This document shows positions 23,701 to 34,070 of a stretch of DNA of 64,000 bases, piece by piece. The stretch's first letter is position 1, and every line of letters begins with the position of its first letter. The notes beneath the pieces were generated by a model, which saw nothing but the letters and a program-made list of their open reading frames with translations, was not told the DNA's origin and made no database searches. The stretch spans positions 6,076,001 to 6,140,000 of the forward strand of contig OX359191.1 in NCBI GenBank assembly GCA_947172415.1, given 5' to 3'. This DNA is from Chondrosia reniformis (taxonomy: Eukaryota; Porifera; Demospongiae; Chondrillida; Chondrillidae). Position numbers and translations under genes: made by a program.

Positions 23701-25003
23701 ATTCATTAATCTTTATCTCAGTCCCTTCTCATCTCCTGTCTCTTGTCTCACCCTTGTCATCTCTTGTCTTACCCCTTTCATCTCTTGTCTCACCCTTGTC
23801 ATCTCTTGTCTTGCCCCTTTCATCTCCTGTCTCACCCTTGTCATCTCTTGTCTTGCCCCTTTCATCTCTTGTCTCACCCTTGTCATCTCTTGTCTCACCC
23901 TTGTCATCTCTTGTTGGGCCCCTTTCATCTCTTGTCTCACCCTTGTCATCTCTTGTCTCACCCTTGTCGTGATATCATGTCAATTTATTGTCATGTTGTA
24001 TGCATATTAAACTGAATACATATGTATGTATGTAGGCTTGTCACTTGATGTGGGGTATCTGGTCTCTCTTTCAAGCCAAGCACTCTATCATAGATTATGA
24101 TTATGTCAAGTAAGTACTGTACCATTACTGATTGCCTCAAAAGATAAAGTTTATTTACATATCTTGTCATCACCATATTTTTTTACTCAAAAACCTGACA
24201 TATATTTCATGTCTGCTGTAATTGTTTTAGAAAAAATTAAGTTATCTGTGCTTGCTATATTTGCATCTTCAACCGTGTGTAAAATAATATCCATTGATGT
24301 TTAATAGAAAAATTACTTTGACTCACATTTTATAGTTAAAAAAATTAAAATTTGGAATCCGTCCCACTGTAGCCAAACATAGACCTTTACAAAGCGAATG
24401 AACATGATTTTAAGTAATGGTTCGATCATGTTTGATGATATTATTCGTTGTCATCAAATATGGCTGACTAGTAGGAACATTCCGATGGTAGGCAACAGTT
24501 ATAGTTGCTCTTCCTATATTCTAAGATACCCAGAAAGCTCTAAATCTAAAAATCAAGGAAGGAGCTCGAAAAGTGGTGAGGCTTAAGCCGTAGTGGCCTC
24601 ACCCGTTTCAACGGCCTTGGATGGTATAAAAAACATGGCCACTCTATTCAAAGTACTACGTATGGGTTGTTACCTTAAATCAAAAAAGAGTGGATATTTA
24701 GTTCTCTTAAGTTCCCTGAATGGCTGCTTGTATGTATATTCCCTGTACTTATGTATGTTAACCTTGTCACATGATCACTGTCCTGTTTTCCAAATGTACT
24801 AGTCACTGTTACAAGCACGGCCATCCTACTTCTTACGTATCTCTAGCTGTTTTTAAATATTTACATTTTAACTTCATTAATTAATTCCTGTAATGTTGTT
24901 GCTGTTTTGCCATTTCTTGATTTTTCATACCTGTAGGTATGCACGTATAAGGCTTACAGAATACCTCAAGAGACTACATATGTTAAAAAGTGGTGAAGTT
25001 TAA
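20746..25003 (+). CDS. ETNK: Ethanolamine kinase (choline/ethanolamine kinase family), complete
   Basis: Phosphorylates ethanolamine with ATP, the first step of the CDP-ethanolamine route to phosphatidylethanolamine; cytosolic. Six exons: 20746-21302, 22353-22495, 23238-23321, 23504-23667, 24036-24109, 24937-25003. Phases agree and give 362 residues, close to the family norm. Seen: FSGGYTN near residue 65 (nucleotide-binding loop), VFRIYG, the Brenner motif HNDLCCGN near residue 220, and the choline-kinase motif VDMEYSGYNYRGFEIAHHFCE after it, with the metal-binding Asp. The C-terminal WGIWSLFQAK block fits ETNK better than choline kinase. Intron 2 holds two oppositely oriented family C repeats and intron 4 a 21-bp minisatellite. 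Confidence 0.92.
22605..22650 (+). ncRNA. Hammerhead-like motif, repeat family C (copy 4, core mutated)
   Basis: The best stems of the family: GGGTCA and TGGCCC pair over six positions as stem I, and ACAGCTGT is a palindromic stem III. The core has mutated (CTGATGA to CTAATGA, GAAA to AAGA), so it should be inactive. It is useful because it shows the ancestral stem I and III of family C. Located in ethanolamine kinase intron 2. Confidence 0.45.
23042..23077 (-). ncRNA. Hammerhead-like motif, repeat family C (copy 5, stem II deleted)
   Basis: Minus strand: GGGTCA, CTGATGA, five bases, GAAA, CAGCTGT, C, TGGCCC. Stems I and III and both core strands are perfect, with the classic GUC-type cleavage context. 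Compared with copies 2 and 3 about ten bases are missing, which removes stem II. It lies in ethanolamine kinase intron 2, facing the opposite way to copy 4. Confidence 0.45.
23719..23971. repeat. 21-bp minisatellite (CATCTCTTGTCTCACCCTTGT-like)
   Basis: About 12 copies of a 21-bp unit alternating between CACCCTTGT and GCCCCTTTC endings, in ethanolamine kinase intron 4, starting about 50 bp after exon 4. Because the unit is a multiple of three, it stays open in several frames on both strands; these frames are not genes. Confidence 0.9.
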
Positions 25004-25234
25004 GTTTTAGTAACATATGTAACTCTTTCAACGTGCTGGTATTATTATTATTTAAATATCAACTAGTTAAGCAACAGCAAGCATCAAATAATCAGTTTCT
25101 GTATTTTAACTTTTTACTTGTTCCCTTTTTCACTTAACATGAATTCTTGATTTATTAATTGTATTTTCTGATTATTTATTATAAGCCTGAGATTGCTTTG
25201 TGGGTGGGTACTTGGGTGGGAAGGATGTAAACAG

Positions 25235-25325
25235 AATCGCGAATAATAGCGTGCAGCGTATATATAACGCGCGCACCGCGAGTGTGGTAAGAGAACGGGG
25301 ATCCGCGGCCGGAGCTGATTTATAT
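25235..25325 (+). promoter_or_regulatory. CpG-rich probable promoter of the PNPLA gene
   Basis: In an otherwise AT-rich, CpG-poor window, this short stretch has a dense run of CG pairs (GCGCGC, CCGCGG, GCGAATAATAGCG) with a TATATATAA just upstream of the densest part. It lies 376 bp or less after the ethanolamine kinase stop and about 60–140 bp before the PNPLA start codon. Confidence 0.45.
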
Positions 25326-25378
25326 TCATTCGGGTGTCTTGACGTGATTCAAACTATTAACAAAATCTTCATATAATC

Positions 25379-26007
25379 ATGAGAATATCATTCGTGGGTT
25401 GTGGATTTTTGGGCATTTATCATTTTGCTGTAATCCAGTGCTTCAGGGACCACGCTCCTGAATTCCTAAGTAATATGGACGGTTACTATGGCGCCTCAAT
25501 CGGATCTGTGGCAGCAGTTGTTGCAGCTTGTGGTCATGGCTTGGGGATAGAGGCTTCCAATAGACTCGCCAAACGAGCCAAAACGGAATCGGATAAATGT
25601 GTTCTTGGTCCAATTAGCCGCCATTTTGATCCTAGTCGCTACCTGACTGATACACTCGAAGAAATACTACCTATCGATGCCCATCGCAAGCTAAGTGGCA
25701 AAATTGGAGTTTCACTGACCGAAATACCATCAGGAAGAAATATATTAATGAGGGATTTCAATACTAGAAGCGAACTTATAAAGGTACAAAATGAAAGTAA
25801 TTATGGTCAGCGTTATATAATATAAGTAAGAAATGCATGCAAACTATTTCAACTCGGGACTGAGGGGGGATACCGTATGCACATGATAGTATTATAATAG
25901 ACACTATATAGGAATGCATTCAGCCAGCAGATATTATAGCTCAGGTGACTAGTATAATATTATGTTCCACAGAGATACATGCATAATATACATATACATA
26001 TACATAT

Positions 26008-26039
<32 letters not shown>

Positions 26040-27277
26040 GAGATGATTCTCTAAATTCTTGTATTCAGTCTTTGGTTGCTAGCTGCTACATACCAATCTT
26101 CTCTGGATACTGTCCTCCAACAGTAAGGGGAAAGGTCAGATGATACATGTAATTCATGTAATTCATCCATGACATGTCAGTTGAATTAGAGATGCTTCTA
26201 TATATGTGCAACTACATTCAATAATGTATTAATTATTATTATATATTATATACATATGCACAAAGAAGGGATAGAAAGTGCATGAGGGAAGTATGTGCAT
26301 TTATATTGTAAGGGGGGGGGGGCAATGGTATGAGGGTGTTGAAGCATTATATAGGTATTACTAAGCTGTATATTAACTTCAAGGGGGATCAATCCTTGGG
26401 GGTGGGGGAGGGGCAAATGCCCCCACTATGATGATGATAATTATAAGTACATACTGATTATATATATTTCATTAGTTCCACATTTGTATATTCTACAGCG
26501 TGTAATGGATGGTGGCTTTAGTGACAATCTACCATTTGCAACTCATAATGATGTAGTAACCGTGTCACCCTGGCCAGGAGACTTTGATGTCTGTCCATTG
26601 GAGTTGCAGGATCATGATTTACAGCACTATCTTACTATCTCTAATATGACACTTCAAGTCAACCTTCCTTGCTTGCTAGAGTTCCGCAAATCCCTCCTAC
26701 CTCCAAATTTGGATCTGCTGACATCATTACAGCAACAGGGTTATGGGGACGCAGTCAGGTACCTCAAAAAGAAAGGTTTGCAAATATTGTCTAGATTATG
26801 ACTATTTACAATCTAAAATAATGATAACATTGTCATGAGAATATGTCATTATTATCACCAAACTCTAACAAATATAATATATGTATAGCAGGGTATTCAC
26901 ATTTATGTGTAGTATATATTCTCTATACATTTTATATAGGTTTGCTTTCTGAGACTTCGGACCCTCAGATTAGCTCACACCTTCTTTTAGGTGCTTCCTG
27001 TAGTGACAACCAGGAAGATAGTCTTACTGATGTTGGAGATGGAAGCAGCAATGAATACTTTAGCTTGAATCGTATGGAATTTGAAGGAATATCAATGCTA
27101 AGAAGGGAATCGCAAACAAGTGATTATTACAGCTTAAAGGATGGAACTCCTGGACAGTGTTTTTCTGCTTCCTTGTATGAAGGGGATTCAGTACATGGTG
27201 ATAACACTGATAATGACACTATAAGTAATAGTATGGCTTCCGTGATCAACAGCAGTTTTGATGAATATCTGGAGTGA
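25379..27277 (+). CDS. PNPLA: Patatin-like phospholipase/triglyceride lipase (PNPLA1–5 type), complete
   Basis: Patatin-fold lipid hydrolase with a Ser–Asp dyad; relatives such as ATGL start triglyceride breakdown on lipid droplets. Exons 25379-25783, 26069-26134, 26499-26775, 26940-27277; phases agree and give 361 residues. Seen: N-terminal glycine-rich oxyanion loop GCGFLG (residues 7–12), nucleophile motif GASIG with Ser40, and DGG with catalytic Asp161; spacing matches ATGL (Ser47, Asp166). The C-terminal 110 residues are acidic and Ser-rich and look disordered. Human ATGL is longer (about 500 residues), so the lipid-droplet-binding C-terminal region is shortened or different. The exact subfamily member is not assigned. 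Confidence 0.88.
25990..26040. repeat. (AT)n–(GT)n microsatellite
   Basis: An AT dinucleotide run passes into GT repeats in PNPLA intron 1. Confidence 0.8.
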
Positions 27278-27589
27278 TACTTACAATTGAGAAGGCTATA
27301 TTTATATAATAATAATAAATATGGTATTATACCATTAATTTCACTAATCTTATTATACATATTATATATATATATATTATGTAATAATTATTCCATGACA
27401 AATCTGCATAAATATATGCAATCCTCTGCTTCTTAATTATTAATTATTTGTTTCAAACTCTTTTTCTATTGTTATGTCAGGTTGTTATACGTTTCTCATA
27501 GGTAAATATGTATATATGTATGTATATAAAGTATTCAGTGATCTACGTATCTATGTATGTGTATATACATGTAGTATAGTCAGTGCTTT

Positions 27590-27670
27590 ATTAAGCATCA
27601 GCAGCATTTAACAGAATTGAATGTTTCAACCGAGCCCCCCAGAGGTCTTCATCAGTAATGATGAGGATAT
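27590..27670 (-). ncRNA. Decayed hammerhead motif, family A relative
   Basis: Minus strand: ATTA, CTGATGA, an A, GACC/GGTT stem II with a G-rich loop, GAAA, CATT, CAATT. Compared with the 2064–2099 ribozyme, ATTG has become ATTA and the stem III ACGT has become ACAT, both changes expected from decay of CG or G·C positions. The core is still whole. It lies between PNPLA and the first pore-former gene. Confidence 0.45.
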
Positions 27671-28093
27671 ATACAATCCAGTTTAATGATATTATGTAGG
27701 GAATGTATATGGCATTAGCTGATGTGTGCACACTATATGCATGCATATGGGATCTGGACTATACGTATACGTATATAGTGGAAACAGGTCCTGGTCTGAT
27801 ATATCTTATATATTTTGTGAAGCTAAATGCAATTGTTCATTGAATACACATCCATGTTTAAACTACATTCAGCAAAGTGATAGAATTAAATAATTAATTT
27901 GAGATTGCGGTATAATCACACTTCAGCAAGAAATTACAAAAATATTCTCTAAGTACATATATAGTAAAGTAATTATAATTATATAATTTATGTCTTTTGT
28001 ATATAGTGATGCAAATGTTTGAATATATACGTATATCTATAGTGTTCTAATTGAGAGCATAAAGCCTAGAGTGTGAATCCAACTGTCCTTTCC

Positions 28094-29821
28094 TTACTGA
28101 TTTTGCAAACCACTTTCAGCATTGGTCATAATTTGCTGACTCTCTTCCATGTTATTGATGAGGTTTCCATTCACATCAGTGATCTGCACGTGACCAATGA
28201 TAAAGTGCTCCTTTCCGTAATCAATAGATCCAAAGGCAAATAGGTTACGTTGAGTGGAGACAAGAAGTTCAGAGATATCCAATTCCTTTTGTACTCCATT
28301 GACAGTCAGCTTAAGATCACCGGATGCTCGTATTGTGGCTCTCCACTTCAGCATGGTTGGGATGTGAGACTCGGAGAAGAAGATAACTGCTTTGGATCCA
28401 GCAGGAGGGGAGGCACTTATTTGAAAGACGTTAGTCATACTTGTAGTTGTGGTAGCGGAGTATCCAAAACTGAAACTAACTCCAATTGATAATTCAAAGG
28501 TTGTTTTGAAAGAAGTGAAAAGTGCACCAGCGGCAAATTCAGCTCCAACTGTAACTCTGACATCAAGACCAGCTTGGGTACTGAATGTTTCCTCGAAAAC
28601 TGACTGAACTTGGTATCTTCGGAGACAATCTGAAGAATCTCCAGCAAAGGTGAAAACACACTGGAACCTAGAGCCCAGTGGAGTTTCTTCAGGTGTTTCT
28701 TGAAAGTCCAGTACCTTTTCCATGTTGATAACACTCATGTCAAGCTGAGACAAACCTTGTTGTAAACCTGGCTCAGTCAGTGTTTCTGCCTTGGAGTGAG
28801 TATCATACAGGAGCTTATATGTTTTGATTCCTCCAATACCATCGCTGGAAGCTGATACACCGGAAGCCAGAACCTCCAAGTTGAGTCTCATGTGTCCCTT
28901 TCCTTTTGCCTCCCAAAGGAAGATATTTTGAGGTCCCAAATACCCCAGAGTAAGTCTTCTCACTCCCCTTACACCTTCAGGAACTGACTCAGTTATGAAT
29001 GTATCTCTGTTGATAGTAACACTTGGCTTGTAACTGTATCTCACTGTGTTACCTGCAGCATCTCTGTAGACAAAGTAAACAGTGCCTGTGTGCGAAGAAG
29101 AAGGAATCAGTTTCTGTGACACTTCAAAGAGTGTTGCATCTTCAGGATAGTCAATGTCCAAAGTATAAAACTTGTTACTGCCACTGTCGCTTTTTGTAGC
29201 TGTGTAGGTGGGCAGAGGACGACCGGTTACTTTAGACTCGGGTGAATAGCTGCTATCAGATGTGCCATGACTTCCATCAGACAGAATCTGTCTCCATCCT
29301 GAAAAGAGGTTTCCTTTGAGGTGAGGGAACTTTTGGTAGAGTATGCTGTTATTCTGAGCCATGACTCCCTGGATGACCCTTCTCTCGAGCTGTAGCAGTG
29401 CATCAATAGATCCGACAAGGTGGACAGAGTAGGCATTTGGACCACCGCAGCATTCGTCATTTTGACAAGGCCTGTTTAATCCTAGAGTAGCCAAAGCACT
29501 TCCGGGACAAGGAGTGACACAGCTTCCGCCTGCTCCTCCAGCATTGGTACTCCTTGCAGAAAAGAGCTGCGGTGTGGGTAGACTGTTTGTGCAGTAACAG
29601 TTGCGACCACGGGTTGACGAGACAGCAAAGCCAGCATTCCTGCAGTATTCAGCACAATCACTGTTGATGTTCATTGCTACATTTCTGGATAGAGTGCCTG
29701 AGTTCTGGAGAATCATTCCGTCAGCATCACTGTAGCATCCTTCAAAGATGTACCCATCAACCAGCAATGTTGAGAGGGAAAGTAGCAAAAGCACGTTTCT
29801 TGATTTTAGCACAATCTTCAT
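28094..29821 (-). CDS. Secreted WSC-domain protein with aerolysin-type pore-forming module, copy 1
   Basis: Single exon, 575 residues. A signal peptide (about 1–23) is followed by a Cys-rich WSC domain (GCYSD at 28–32, about 24–130, carbohydrate-binding in known proteins). A beta-rich middle leads into a C-terminal region resembling aerolysin/ETX-MTX2 beta-pore-forming proteins. The clearest part is about residues 415–485, with alternating small/hydrophobic and Ser/Thr residues (SFSFGYSATTTTSM) and then PPAGSK, as in the pore-inserting hairpin of that family. The role is inferred: a secreted, glycan-targeted membrane-acting protein for defence, digestion of prey, or endogenous membrane handling. 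Start chosen because it gives the signal peptide and lies about 65 bp after a TATA box. It is the left member of a multi-copy cluster; no catalytic or receptor identity can be read from sequence. Confidence 0.75.
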   Translation of the reverse strand: MKIVLKSRNVLLLLSLSTLLVDGYIFEGCYSDADGMILQNSGTLSRNVAMNINSDCAEYCRNAGFAVSSTRGRNCYCTNSLPTPQLFSARSTNAGGAGGSCVTPCPGSALATLGLNRPCQNDECCGGPNAYSVHLVGSIDALLQLERRVIQGVMAQNNSILYQKFPHLKGNLFSGWRQILSDGSHGTSDSSYSPESKVTGRPLPTYTATKSDSGSNKFYTLDIDYPEDATLFEVSQKLIPSSSHTGTVYFVYRDAAGNTVRYSYKPSVTINRDTFITESVPEGVRGVRRLTLGYLGPQNIFLWEAKGKGHMRLNLEVLASGVSASSDGIGGIKTYKLLYDTHSKAETLTEPGLQQGLSQLDMSVINMEKVLDFQETPEETPLGSRFQCVFTFAGDSSDCLRRYQVQSVFEETFSTQAGLDVRVTVGAEFAAGALFTSFKTTFELSIGVSFSFGYSATTTTSMTNVFQISASPPAGSKAVIFFSESHIPTMLKWRATIRASGDLKLTVNGVQKELDISELLVSTQRNLFAFGSIDYGKEHFIIGHVQITDVNGNLINNMEESQQIMTNAESGLQNQ

Positions 29822-29882
29822 CTTTCTATATCTCTCTAGTACTCTTGGTTTGTGATGATGTGCAAGTCAGAATGTGTAACTA

Positions 29883-29890
29883 CTTTTATA
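29883..29890 (-). promoter_or_regulatory. TATA box of pore-former copy 1
   Basis: TATAAAAG on the minus strand, 62–69 bp before the start codon. The same octamer at the same distance precedes copies 2 and 3 (33842–33849 and 37383–37390), which fits a TATA-driven start site with a short 5' leader. Confidence 0.6.
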
Positions 29891-30139
29891 GATTTCTGAG
29901 TACCTGTAATTATTGAAGTTGAAGCATATATAAGACTTATACAAGTGAATATCAAAGTGATAAAATTTAACACAGATGCCACATGAGTGCTATTGTTTTT
30001 AATATTTTCTATAGCCACAACTAGCTATTTTATCTTTCTTCCTTCATAATGAATGTACTTTATTTGGTAATGAGTATTATATAAGCAATTCAATGTATGC
30101 TGAACATTAATGACGGTTGTAATGACGTATATACGTATA

Positions 30140-30215
30140 CATGAATAATCCAACAATCTTATATGTGCTATGTACGTCTACTTTAGAGTAAAGGCCTATA
30201 CCTGTAGTAACAGTT
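30140..30215. repeat. End fragment of repeat family C upstream of pore-former copy 1
   Basis: It shares ATGAATAATC, TCTACTTTAGAGTAAAGGCC and nearby bases with the outer end of family C elements, about 320–400 bp before the gene start. The mirrored copy lies at 37060–37132. The ribozyme-like part is absent here. Confidence 0.55.
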
Positions 30216-31387
30216 TAAGATTCAGAATGGAGGTGGGGTATATATGCCTATTTATTATACATATATAAATGCCACAAATTACCATGCATTTTTCCATCTC
30301 AGATGATCGGGAGGAAATGATTGCATTACTATTTTAATAGGACTTCAGACATGATCACTTGGCTGGTATATCATGCTATCTGGCATACAATCTTCCAGCA
30401 ATTGTTCACTCTTTATATATGAATATACGTACATATAATTTTGTTCATATACACAATTAGTTTCCTTTCTTTATATGCTTGTGCTAAGACAGCAATTGAC
30501 TCATACTCACATGCACACATGCATTGCATATATGATTTATGTAATATTGACCTCATATAATTTGTTATTGCACAATATTCATCTGAAGCTTCCGTAAATT
30601 ATTTGCTAAAGTTTACATTATATAGGAACTGAGTTTTGTGATCTAAAATAAGTGAGCATATAGTCTAACTAGATCTAGTAGTGAACTCATTCAATTACAA
30701 ACTACAGCTATAGCTAGCTCCAATTGCTAAGTATGAGATAATGCAACCACAAAGGTATATATACACAAGCTAAAGAATTTGAATGTTTACACAAGGCTGT
30801 ACAGTTCCCCAATTAAACCAACAATGCTTTCTTTTCATTTCATTAAAAGTAAAGACACTGTCATGATCAGCTTGCGTGGCCATAAAAACAGCACTTACTA
30901 TATAGGCAATTTGAATTATACATATAACTTCTATATGTAAAGGACACCATTAATTGGCTTCTAGTGTCACTACATCATTGTCTATTATAACATCAGTACT
31001 TAAATATACAAAGGTACCTTATTCACTTATAAGACATATAGAATTCATTATGAAGGAAATAATGTGACAAAACTATATATATGTCCAGCTAAGTACTTAT
31101 GTAATACCTATGTATAAATTGACATCGTACAAAACTAAAGACGCCGATTTATATTGTGTTAATAAATTGAATACGGCCGCCATGTTTTTTCGGGCCATCC
31201 CTACTTTTAGAGAGTATATACTACCGTAGGATAGGCAGATCTGTAGAGGTGCTATTTATTATAGATTACCGTGTGTGTCACTGTGGCTGCTTCCTGAATA
31301 ATGTGAACGCTTTCTAAATCTTAACTATAACTACTGCCGATCTTAAAGTTGTGATGCCTCATCATTTGACTATGGATAAGGAAGTTA

Positions 31388-32052
31388 GGCCATATCCATA
31401 TTAGGCCATGCAAATTTGATCCACAGTTTATCGTCCAGCAGTTTAAAAATAACATGAGGGAGGGAGGTCATTTTTCATTATTCATTATTAAAAACGCAAT
31501 CAGTCATCAGACATACAAAACTCACTGAGTTGAATTTTTAATAAAGAAACAATAGTAAGTTGTACATATTAAAGTAGAACACACAGTATTAAAGTTGAAT
31601 ATTTATTATAAAGGAACACAGAACACATGTAATTATTAATATAAGCACTTTAATAATAATAATTATTTAACCAGTTTAATTATATTTATATTAGCTGATG
31701 TGTGCACACTACATATAATATATTCATGCATAGAACCCTGACTATATATACATATATAGAGGAAACAGGTCCTGGTCTGGTTAGATATATCTTATTTTGT
31801 GAAGCTAAATGCAATTGTTCATTGAATACACATCAATATTTAAACTACATTAATTAATAAATTGAGATTGCAGTATAATTAGTCATTCACACTTCAGCAA
31901 GAAATTACAAAAATATTCTCTAAGTACATATTATAATTATATAATTTATGTCTTATATATGTATATATAATAGTGATGCAAATGTTTGAATATATTTATA
32001 GTGTTTTAATTGAGAGCATAAAGGTTAGAGTGTGAATCCAACTGTCCTTTCC
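31388..32052. other. Gap between pore-former copies 1 and 2
   Basis: 31388–31690 is AT-rich, unique-looking DNA with no coding signal. From 31691 the 3' flank of pore-former copy 2 begins. Confidence 0.6.
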
Positions 32053-33780
32053 TTACTGATTTTGCAAACCACTTTCAGCATTGGTCATAATTTGCTGACT
32101 CTCTTCCATGTTATTGATGAGGTTTCCATTCACATCAGTGATCTGCACGTGACCAATGATAAAGTGCTCCTTTCCGTAATCAATAGATCCAAAGGCAAAC
32201 AGGTTACGTTGAGTGGAGACAAGAAGTTCAGAGATATCCAATTCCTTTTGTACTCCATTGACAGTCAGCTTAAGATCACCAGATGCTCGTATTGTGGCTC
32301 TCCACTTCAGCATGGTTGGGATGTGAGACTCAGAGAAGAAGATAACTGCTTTGGATCCAGCAGGAGGTGAGGCACTTATTTGAAAGACGTTAGTCATACT
32401 TGTAGTTGTGGTAGCGGAGTATCCAAAACTGAAACTTACTCCAATTGATAATTCAAAGGTTGTTTTGAAAGAAGTGAAAAGTGAACCAGCAGCAAATTCA
32501 GCTCCAACTGTAACTCTGACATCAAGACCAGCTTGGGTACTGAATGTTTCCTCGAAAACTGACTGAACTTGGTATCTTCGGAGACAATCTGAAGAATCTC
32601 CAGCAAAGGTGAAAACACACTGGAACCTAGAGCCCAGTGGAGTTTCTTCAGGTGTTTCTTGAAAGTCCAGTACCTTTTCCATGTTAATAACTCTCATGTC
32701 AAGTTGAGACAAACCTTGTTGTAAACCTGGCTCGGTCAGTGTTTCTGCCTTGGAGTGAGTATCATACATGAGCTTATATGTTTTGATTCCTCCAATACCA
32801 TCGCTGGAAGCTGATACACCGGAAGCCAGAACCTCCAAGTTGAGTCTCATGTGTCCCTTTCCTTTTGCCTCCCAAAGGAAGATATTTTGAGGTCCCAAAT
32901 ACCCCAGAGTAAGTCTTCTCACTCCCCTTACACCTTCAGGAACTGACTCAGTTATGAATGTATCTCTGTTGATAGTAACACTTGGCTTGTAACTGTATCT
33001 CACTGTGTTACCTGTAGCATCTCTGTAGACAAAGTAAACAGTGCCTGTGTGTGAAGAAGAAGGAATCAGTTTCTGTGACACTTCAAAGAGTGTTGCATCT
33101 TCAGGATAGTCAATGTCCAAAGTATAAAACTTGTTACTGCCACTATCACTTTTTGTAGCTGTGTAGGTGGGCAGAGGACGACCAGTTACTTTAGACTCGG
33201 GTGAATAGCTGCTATCAGATGTGCCATGACTTCCATCAGACAGAATCTGTCTCCATCCTGAAAAGAGGTTTCCTTTGAGGTGAGGGAACTTTTGGTAGAG
33301 TATGCTGTTGTTCTGAGCCATGACTCCCTGGATGACCCTTCTCTCGAGCTGTAGCAGTGCATCAATAGATCCGACAAGGTGGACAGAGTAGGCATTTGGA
33401 CCACCGCAGCATTCATCATTTTGACAAGGCCTGTTTAATCCTAGAGTAGCCAAAGCACTTCCGGGACAAGGAGTGACACAGCTTCCGCCTGCTCCTCCAG
33501 CATTGGTACTCCTTGCAGAAAAGAGCTGCGGTGTGGGTAGACTGTTTGTGCAGTAACAGTTGCGACCACGGGTTGACGAGACAGCAAAGCCAGCATTCCT
33601 GCAGTATTCAGCACAATCACTGTTGATGTTCATTGCTACATTTCTGGATAGAGTGCCTGAGTTCTGGAGAATCATTCCGTCAGCATCACTGTAGCATCCT
33701 TCAAAGATGTACCCATCAACCAGCAATGTTGAGAGGGAAAGTAGCAAAAGCACGTTTCTTGATTTTAGCACAATCTTCAT
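32053..33780 (-). CDS. Secreted WSC-domain protein with aerolysin-type pore-forming module, copy 2
   Basis: Single exon, 575 residues, same layout as copy 1: signal peptide, WSC domain, beta-rich middle, aerolysin-like C-terminal module. It differs from copy 1 at only a few residues: Ala to Thr in the middle region (the YRDATG position), Leu to Met and Ser to Arg shortly after, and Ala to Ser in the putative pore-inserting hairpin (GSLFTSF). It has the same C-terminal tail as copy 1 and the same TATA box spacing. It sits alone in the spacer of the large inverted repeat, in the same orientation as copy 1, so copies 1 and 2 probably arose by tandem duplication. Confidence 0.75.
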   Translation of the reverse strand: MKIVLKSRNVLLLLSLSTLLVDGYIFEGCYSDADGMILQNSGTLSRNVAMNINSDCAEYCRNAGFAVSSTRGRNCYCTNSLPTPQLFSARSTNAGGAGGSCVTPCPGSALATLGLNRPCQNDECCGGPNAYSVHLVGSIDALLQLERRVIQGVMAQNNSILYQKFPHLKGNLFSGWRQILSDGSHGTSDSSYSPESKVTGRPLPTYTATKSDSGSNKFYTLDIDYPEDATLFEVSQKLIPSSSHTGTVYFVYRDATGNTVRYSYKPSVTINRDTFITESVPEGVRGVRRLTLGYLGPQNIFLWEAKGKGHMRLNLEVLASGVSASSDGIGGIKTYKLMYDTHSKAETLTEPGLQQGLSQLDMRVINMEKVLDFQETPEETPLGSRFQCVFTFAGDSSDCLRRYQVQSVFEETFSTQAGLDVRVTVGAEFAAGSLFTSFKTTFELSIGVSFSFGYSATTTTSMTNVFQISASPPAGSKAVIFFSESHIPTMLKWRATIRASGDLKLTVNGVQKELDISELLVSTQRNLFAFGSIDYGKEHFIIGHVQITDVNGNLINNMEESQQIMTNAESGLQNQ

Positions 33781-33841
33781 CTTTCTATATCTCTCTAGTA
33801 CTCTTGGTTTGTGATGATGTGCAAGTCAGAATGTGTAACTA

Positions 33842-33849
33842 CTTTTATA
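33842..33849 (-). promoter_or_regulatory. TATA box of pore-former copy 2
   Basis: TATAAAAG on the minus strand, placed as in copies 1 and 3, with a nearly identical surrounding 150 bp. Confidence 0.6.
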
Positions 33850-34070
33850 GATTTCTGAGTACCTGTAATTATTGAAGTTGAAACATATTTAAGACTTATA
33901 CAAGTGACTATCAAAGTGATAAACTTTAACACAGATACCACATGAGTGTTTTTGTTTTTAATAATATCTATAGCCACAACTAACTATTTTTATTTTACTT
34001 CCTTCGTAATTAATGTACTTTATTTGGTAATAAGCATTATATTAGCACTTCAATGTATGCTAAACATAAA

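Larger units (their letters stand above)
27715..30105 (-). repeat. Pore-former duplication unit, copy 1 (direct repeat of 31691–34070)
   Basis: The pore-former gene plus about 380 bp of 3' flank and 280 bp of 5' flank match the unit at 31691–34070 in the same orientation, with scattered small indels in the flanks and near identity in the coding part. The 3' flank starts with ATTAGCTGATGTGTGCACAC in both. Confidence 0.8.
28120..31387. repeat. Left arm of a 3.3-kb inverted repeat
   Basis: This block (pore-former copy 1 from its start down to about nine codons before the stop, plus about 1.57 kb of upstream DNA) is mirrored at 35860–39161. Clear landmark pairs are the GATCATGACAGTGTC-type block near 30860 and 36400, the block near 30600 and 36680, and GCCGATCTTAAAGTTG near 31338 and 35885. 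Coding parts are almost identical; flanks carry small indels. Confidence 0.85.

Noticed and set aside
23693-24015. Open frames on both strands across 23.7–24.0 kb
   Set aside because: The 21-bp minisatellite keeps several frames open; exon 4 of ethanolamine kinase ends before it and splices past it in phase.
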